In this document: positions 28,362-37,600 of the stretch, piece after piece
How the letters are laid out: each line of letters starts with the position of its first letter
Numbering within the stretch: position 1 is the first letter of the stretch
NCBI RefSeq assembly: GCF_020882245.1
Contig: NC_083598.1
Coordinates: 30,789,858-30,853,857 of the forward strand
Length of the DNA stretch: 64,000 nt
Direction of reading: 5' to 3'
From: Rhopalosiphum padi
Taxonomy: Eukaryota; Arthropoda; Insecta; Hemiptera; Aphididae
Notes under the pieces: model-generated
Told to the model about the DNA's origin: nothing
Seen by the model: only the letters and a program-made list of their open reading frames with translations
Database searches by the model: none
Position numbers and translations under genes: made by a program

Positions 28362-31300
28362 AGTGTTATATATATTTATACACGCCCATATAATTTACTA
28401 CTCGTATATAACAATATAATATAACACGCGATGCTTCGCAGTCGAAAGACAGTCGCGCGGGATAATGATGTGCCAGTGATAATATAATAGTAGCCGACAA
28501 TCATTATTCACGGGATGCCGTATATCATCGTAATAAATTAGGTATTCGGTTCAAGTTGAAATATGCGTTTCCCGAAGTCTTCGACTTTGTCGAACGATGG
28601 TCGTGTTTATTGCTGTGTACATAGTGTGTACGCGTCGTTGGACGTTCATAATAATATGCGTATGCTATAAATTCATCAGTTTATCTCATGATATTATAAT
28701 TCGTGCATATTTTTTTCCGAATTAGTGTATAATAGTACCTATTATATTAAACAGATTCATTTTAATTGGCAACAACGCTTTGATGATATTTAAAAAAAGA
28801 ATTATTATAATAATCATATAGTCTTTGTTCCGTGGCTCCGGATCATAGGCGCAGATTGACAAAGTATTAAGGATGCTAAAGAATCAAAAATATTGTTGAG
28901 AAAACAGAGCTGTCCATGATGTAACCCTCGTACACTACCACCTATAATACCTACTATAATAATATGACCACTGCCATCTCTGTTAAATATGTTATCTGTG
29001 TAAATAAAACGAAACTTAATATGAATTCAGATCAATAATTTTATAATATTTTGCAAAACAATTTATTTTCAATCATAAATAATTAAGTTATTATTTAATT
29101 AATGTACCTAATGATATTGTAATTTAATGTGCTATAAATTTAAATTTAACGTACCTACACTTATTTTCCTTATTTAATATAATTTCATAACAATTATATT
29201 TCTATTAGTATAGTTAAACGATAAAATATTTAATAATCTATCATGAAAAATCTGTTGTGTTGGATGAATGAGACCTAGCACATTAAAAAATACATAAATT
29301 AGTTTCTACATGGCAAAAAAATAATATAATATATAAGTTTTTACATAACTGTTATAAGATACTAATAATACAAACATTACAAATACATACAAACTCTACT
29401 TGAAAAATTAAAAATTAATATTTATTCTTAACAGTGTAAAATGTATTATACTTATAATAATGTTAGGTTATTAGATAATCATAGAAAAAAAGAAAATGTA
29501 GTAAAATATTATATTTTATGTATTAAAATTTGCTTAACTGAAACAAATCCTATAAAAATTTAAAAAATATTTTGTTACATTTTTCATTCTTAACATACTA
29601 ATTATCATACGTAGTATTTTTTTACCGTGATAGGAACTTACACGTTATTTCATTTGTAAGTATTAACCTATATAATTCTTCAGCTGTTACTTTCGTGTAG
29701 AAAGTTACGGTATTTTCCATTATTGTAAGAGTCCAAGATTGTGTGCATCGCACAGAAAAAAGCTACTTTCACACGAAATAAACGAAACTGATAAAGCCAA
29801 TGCCACTTGAAATAACTTAATAAACTAAACATATTATATAAAATCGATTACTGTAATACGTACACTATGATAAATGTACTAATCACGGCGATAGAGTTCA
29901 TTGAGGTAGCTCTAGAATTCACAAGCAACTTTAGCACCCATGTGGTTTGCACCTATGTTCCGGAGGATCAAAAGAATCAGTCTGGTATCGTTATTGGTTT
30001 TTTCCCAGAATAAAAAATGTATATACCGTAATATTAAATTTTGAAGAACATAATATACGAGTATTAATGATAAATATACGTATATATTTATATGACGACG
30101 TCGTTTCATGCGGCCCGCGAATTGCTACAACGTACAACTCTTTTCTTTCGAATCGTATGCATGTCAGAATGAAATCTTCCATTCAATATAGCTATTTTAC
30201 AATATAATATGTTATACGTTTGTGTAAGTGTGTGTATGTTTTTTAAACCTTTTTTTTTTTAATCATTTAACATCTACGGGAGGACATAGTCACTTTATTT
30301 TGTTCCAGAAAATCACTCGGTCAAGTGCAAACCGACATATAATGGAGATAAAAAAAAAAGCGTGAGACGATATTTTATTTTACTTTTCTTATGAATGTAG
30401 GTAGTAAGTTTTCAAAAATTAAAGTATTGACAGAAAGTTACATAAATCAAGAGTAAACGTCAAAATAAGATTCGTTTCAATAAGAGAAAACCAAATTGTT
30501 TACTAACGTCAAATGTTCTTAAGAATAATTTCCAAATACGATCATTGAAAGCCAACGACAAAAACTCGTTTGTTCGAAATAAAACCGTAAACAAAAATGA
30601 CACTTCGATGATCAAACAATTCACCAAAGACGACAAAGATAGACGTGTCAATAGATTTAAAAATAAATATAAACCCAAAACGTCCAATGTTATGTTACTC
30701 TATAGTCGAGGATTTTCTCTTTCATAGTAAAATTTATAAAACATATTGTAATCTAACGCACAATTATATATTAACATTTTATACATAAAATCTAAATTTG
30801 TAAATTTATCCATCGTATAATAATTATCGCAATATTTTAAATTAATGTTCGCTGTAATTCTATGACTTTACCGGGTAAATCATATATTATACTCGTGTTA
30901 TTTTTCGTTATTGTAACTTAATTATTCTTGACGTAGTTGTGTGCAATTTTAATGAAGCTGCGATTACTTTATTATGCATTGACGAACTGTATTAAGTAAT
31001 ACTCATATGGAAGAAAGCCTATTTTCAAAAATGTATTCGGATTTCTAATTTAATTTTAACTATTAGTATAGTATGTATGGCGTCCTTTTTATTAAAAACC
31101 ACATCAATTAAAAAAATCAAAATCAAATACAAATATATAAAAACGGTAAACTTTGTTAGTGATATTTAATTATATGTGCTTATTAATTTTGCCACGTATA
31201 AGTTATAACTTTAAATGCAATACTAATAATTGTTTAAAACGGATAAGAAAGTTTGAAATATTTAAAAATGTATATCAATCATAGAAACACAATATGTTAT

Positions 31301-34300
31301 AAAAAAAACCTATTCATAAAACAAATAAATTATACTATACAAATTATAAAAAATGTATTATTTTTTCTACTTCACTTCTGAGCTGTGTTTTACAATAGAA
31401 CTTAAGAATAAATTTTCTTAAAAAAATAAAAACCATTATTATTCATCAAATTACTAGTATGTTAAGTTCGGTGCTTATTTTGTTCAAATCCTAGTCAATA
31501 TAATAAACATAAGTTATAAAAATATTTAAATATAAGTTTTATGAACTATTTCAAAATAGTAATATCGTATGTTAGAAATAATCTCATTAATTTTCTTCTT
31601 ACAAAAAACATTGAGTTGTATGTATGATGTTTCTAATTTTTTCGGAATAAGTTTATTGTTTTTTGTACCTTAGTATTATTTTTCCTTCAACTTATAAATG
31701 GTTATTCTTATAATCAACTTTAAACACACTTGCAGAATACCCTTGACAATTTGAGAACTCGATTTATTTAATTTAAAATTAAATTAATTTAAGTTATCCA
31801 AAAACAACGTTTTATTAATGATTTTATTTAGTATTATAATATGAATTAGTTACTGCCTACACTAGTATTTAAATAATTTTCTTTCATTTTGCAATGATGA
31901 TATATACACATATTGTGTATGTAAGACTTCAAATAAAAAAAAAAAAATCTAACGAATTTCACACCCTATATTTTATGAGTTTATTCAATATAATACAAAA
32001 ATAAAAAAATGCATTTATATATTTTATAAATGAAGAGTAAAATACAGTAATATTCAATGAATTATTACATCAAAATAATCGTCATGTATAATATTTTATT
32101 AAACAATGAGTTTTCTTCGATATTTTTTTCAATATAAATTTGAACCCCGAGAATTCTAGAAGCCTGAAATTGAATGGTAAAAATAAATATATTTCTTCGA
32201 AATAACATGAAATTCCATCTAAAACATTTTTTTTAAGTCAAATATAAAAATGTATACTTAAAATTGTATCTAAAAAAAAAATGTTATTATAATATAATAG
32301 TGGCAATACAGGCAACCCCTGCATGCTCCGCTCGATAACCACAATATTTTTTTCAACGCCTTTAAAAGTATTTATCTAAAATACTTTTTATACTTCAATA
32401 ATATAACTGAATTTTTTTTTAAAATTATTACACACGTAGGTATTAGTTATTTTATTTGTTCATTTCCCGGTTAATTATAAATCACTGGATAATATTTCAA
32501 AACGTTTTCTTTATAATATATTGAGATTTTCCAAACCTTAAAAGTAATTAAAAATATAATATAATCAACATAAGGCTAAAAAATATTGACTTGAATGTCG
32601 AAAATGTCAATTATCGCTAGAACTAATTTTTTTTTCTCAACTGTCAATAAATTGTAATAATTTATTATGCAAAAACTCAAACATCGTATTTATCAGTGGT
32701 TTCAACATAGGTACGCCTATTTAATCGGAGTTACATCGTTTTTCATACATACATATTGCTCCTATCGGCTATCATCCATGTTTTATATACAATACTAAAA
32801 TATAAACATCGACAAGAATCTATAATTTATTATATTAATAATAATAATACAATAGGGCCTGGACTTATTGAATTTTTAGATTTTTATACGATAATTTAAT
32901 TTTTATGATAAACAACTGGTAAGTAACCTAATTCTTGATATTGAATAATTTTTTCTATACCCAAACACAATAAAATACAAAATATACAAATCTTATCAAA
33001 GAATAGGTATATTCTTGTTTGTTTTTCTGAAAAACTTGGTAATTCTGTTTTCACACAACTTAAGCACGATACCCACTCACCACCCGCTTAAAATGTATGT
33101 CAATTGCACTAAGAGAATACAATATTACTTCAATGCCATTGAGTATAATATTATTCTAGAATACTGTTTACATATATAATTTAACGACTTACTCATTACA
33201 ATGATTAATATGGTTGGAAAACTGCGTCTATAGGTGAAGACACAAAAATGAGATTTAACATGAAACCTGGGCCCGGTGATAGCGACTTTGAACAGTGGCA
33301 GAGCGCTATGAAAATGGTTGCGAGACTTCCAGACGGCGTTCCGCATGAATTCCGAAACACGGTACGTATCTATTTATTTATAAATTATGATTATCTACAG
33401 CTTTCGTGCCCGTCCGATCGCGTTCACCGCCGACACCACCCACAACCACTTGACTCGCCCACACATCCACTCATCTGAATAAAATGATTTATTATCGCGT
33501 GTCGCGTATGGTATAATACGAAATAAATATAAAATAATATTGGTTCGTGCCGATCTATAATATTATCGCACGCGGACACGCGGTCCGTTTTGCGTTGTAC
33601 AGTTATGGTTGACCCTGGCGGAAAAATACTTGTCGTCCAGGAACGTAGAGTGGCCAAAGGTGGAACGGTTTTGCTTCAACGACACGACCAACCCAGACGA
33701 CGAAGAACTAGGCGTACAGATCGTCAAGGACTTGCACCGGACTGGTTGCAGCCTATTCTGTGGTTCATCCGGACTGGAAAACCAAGCGCTGCTGAAACGG
33801 GTGCTCTTGGGGTTCGCTCGATGGAACAAGGCAGTAGGCTACTGTCAGGGATTCAACATGTTGGCGGCGCTCATACTGCAAGTGATGGAAAAAAATGAAT
33901 CCGACGCCTTAAAGGTTGGTTCGTCGCACTGTGTCGACGAAATCTTAGCGACTCGAAGTCCTTCAGTTCGGTAAAAAATTTTGCTTTACGTGTGTTTCGA
34001 CTGGTTGTTTCGAGTACCAAGATTTCGCCGACCAATCAAGTCGATGAAATTAATGCATCTGTGTATGTTGCCAATATGCTGTTGGTTTATCTTTTTATCG
34101 TTTAGGTAATGATATACTTGATCGAAGGTGTACTTCCCGAAGGTTACTTTGCTAACAATCTCAGGGGACTATCCGTGGATATGGCTGTGTTTAGAGACTT
34201 GCTGAGAGTCAGACTGCAAAACCTATCGAGGCATTTAGACCGATTACAGACTGAATCGAAGGACTCCGGTAAGATAATAAATCATTTTTTCCATATTATA

Positions 34301-34664
34301 TTACCATCTTCATACGAATGAATCATTTATATATATACAATAACCCACACTGTTGAATAGGAACTAGCTACGAACCACCCCTGACAAACGTATTCACAAT
34401 GCAGTGGTTTCTCACGCTGTTTTGCAATTGTCTTCCCCAGCGTACAGTGCTTCGAGTCTGGGATTTAATATTCCTTGAAGGAAGCACAGTGCTTTTGAAA
34501 ACCGCCCTAGCTATCTGGGACGCTTTGTCCGAGTAAGTATATAATATTATATTAAGGCAACACTATGTCGACACTGTGGCTATACATTGTTGTAAAGTTT
34601 TTGGTAGATAATTACAATTTAACGCGTTAACACAGACTTTTGATATAAAATACATACGTATATA

Positions 34665-34695
<31 letters not shown>

Positions 34696-37600
34696 ACAAC
34701 GAACATCGTTGGCTCGTGTACGACAACCCTATAAAGATTATTATAGTTTATACTATGACGATAGCATGTGTCAAATATCAACTTCTATATTTATTTTTGC
34801 ATATTAAACCTCTCAAATAATGAATAAAATGCAAGTCAATACATATAAAAAGAATGTAATTATATTAAAAACACAGCATGTATGTGTTAAAATATTTTAT
34901 TTATTGTAGAATTAAAGAAAATATTTAAATCCCTACTCATTGTATTTTTCACTGGGAAATATTTTTAATTACGCTTTATTAAATGCTTATCAAAACAAAC
35001 AAAATATATTTATTTTTACGAAAAATATAATTTGAAATGTTGTCACCCCATTAGCATAAGTTATTACGATAAATTTATTTTTGTGGTATTTTTCATGAAG
35101 CACATAATTAAAATTTATTATTTTCATTTACATTTACATAATAAATAATAATAAACGCACACCATAATATATACATCTAAAATATCCCCAGCGTAAAGTA
35201 CATTTAACGTATATAACTGCAGAACATTTAAAACAGACAAGTTAGTTAAAATTTAGTTTGAGCTAATTTTTTTGCTAGGATTAAAAGTTAGAAACACTTT
35301 ACAGAATTGAACAAAAACTAATTAAACTAATTTCAACTCATATCATAAGTTAACCAATCGTGCGTGTCCTCTAACTATGGTTATATTCACAATTCCAACG
35401 ATAATACTTACAGTACGTTACGTCTTAACACACGTCCATTTAAACTGTATTGAAAATTTCATTTTAAATGTAGGTATCCATATAATGTAATTGCGCAGGT
35501 TTCTTCTAGGTTATTACATAATAAAATAATCACAATGTTGTCGTGAAAATGAGAGTTTGAAATGTTTGAATATAGTTTTATAAAAAGTTTTTTTTTTTTG
35601 TACTAACGTTAAATAAAACTATTCCATTTAGTCGGATAATGACGGTGACAAGTGCAGACGAATTTTATAGTATTATGGCTGTCCTCACCAGAGAAATGCT
35701 TGAGTTCGGTTTAATGGACGCCAACAATTTAATCAATGTGAGTATTTTCGTCGACGAATTTACATGTCACAGCCCGTCGTAGTTATTATAATAATAATAT
35801 CTACCACTGAAATACTTTACACACACGTGGTACATATTATTATGACGTTATGTATAAACATTAAACATGTCCATGTCATTCGTAGACAATTAGTACAATG
35901 AACGAGCTAGTCGAAGTCAAAGAACTTCGAGAAAGATACATGTACAATATAAATCCATGGGTCAGTCATGTTGCGAAACGAGGACTGCGATTGTTCTACA
36001 CAGAGTCCGACATCGAGGAGACCGACAGCGATGACGACGTCGATGGTAAATCGTCGACGGTCACTGCGAACAACGACCGAAAGGACGACTTCAGAACGAA
36101 ACGTGAGATAACAATACTATACTTACACTCTCTTGACAAAAACATAAATTCGTACATACAATATTTTAATAAATACGTATTTTATAATATTCATATAGAC
36201 AACAAATCCGGCAAAAACAATAGGCAGCCGACTCCCAGTTTGGACTCTGAAAGGGAAAAGGTGGCGTTAGATATATCATCGCTGAAGAAGCAATACAGCA
36301 AACTCAAAGAAAGACAGAAACAGGTCCAAGTCATTTTAACAGGTAAAATACATAATATTATATAAGTATACACTTTATGTCTATTTAGATACAAAATGTT
36401 TACCTAAAAATATCCGACAAATACAATCTAAAACGCAATTAATCTCAATGCACACTCGAATACGAATAATCGCACATAACAAAACTTTATCTTATAGCTG
36501 CGTGTAATGGACAAAACTTTATTGGGACCTCCAACTCTTCGGCGATGAATCATTTATTATTCGGTAAAACGGCTCTGAGATGCACATCGATCGGGCCCAT
36601 ACCCGGATCCATACCATTAAAATACATACAAGATGTCAAAAAACCGGAACCCAAAACAGGTACATTATAATATTACATATTAAACAATAAACTGCATAAA
36701 TATTGTACAGAAAACAGAATATTACGTACAACTTCCGGTTTCCACCCACAATGAGATAATGACCTTTAGACAGTACCTTTTATACTCTTTCCTGTAATCA
36801 ATTATTTAATACGTAGTGTTAGGACCACAGTGTTTTAATTGACCAAACCCTATTGTTATCTTTTTGATATACCATGTTATTATGTATTACCGTTAAAAAA
36901 TATTTAGATCGTCGTCGTGCGGTCACAATAATCAAATTTTTATAAATCATACTACTAATAAAATATTTAAAACACGTTATGAAAGGTTACACTGGCTAAC
37001 CTCTAAAGTTCCAAATATATCTATCAAAATAATGTGATTAAATAAAACAACACGGTCGAATGAAAGGCACCTTAAACGAACATATTATATAGATTGAACC
37101 AACTTTAGTATAGATTGTTATTAAGCAAATATAAAAGAATTAAAATGTTGTTAATTTACCAAACTAGATACTAAATGTTGTTACCTACAATATACATAAC
37201 TACGTTTTTTTTGTTTTTTTGTCGTTTCAGAACCACGAGTCCGAGAGAAACGGACCGTATCGTCATCGTCATCTTCGTCAACGTCCACCGAACTCTGTGA
37301 CGATCCCGCGTCCGATTGCTGCAGCGAACGGTCGGTCGATGATGATGGGTGCAACGGCCACGGTGAAGACGGAGATGGAAACGCTGACTTGGTCGTCGAC
37401 GTTGTCGTAGAATGTTGTATACCTGATGTTAAAACCAGCGACGATGATGTCAGTGATGTGAGTCTAGCCGAAATGTTGAGAGCTAATTCGGAAGTATTAA
37501 AAAGGATGTGCAGAGGGAAAGCGGCGACAGAAGATCCAGAATCGGACTTAGAAGAACGGTTACCGGACTTGATAAACAACATCGGCATGATTGGCGAATC

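Larger units (their letters stand above)
26533..33233 (+). other. Intron 4 of TBC1D30
   Basis: A 6.7-kb AT-rich intron with a T17 run (27397-27413), a TA/GT microsatellite at 28.3 kb and a cluster of open frames at 29.9-30.7 kb. Nothing else is supported. Confidence 0.6.

Noticed and set aside
33590..33898. Alternative-frame ORFs over TBC1D30 exon 6
   Set aside because: Shadows of the strongly conserved TBC-coding frame.
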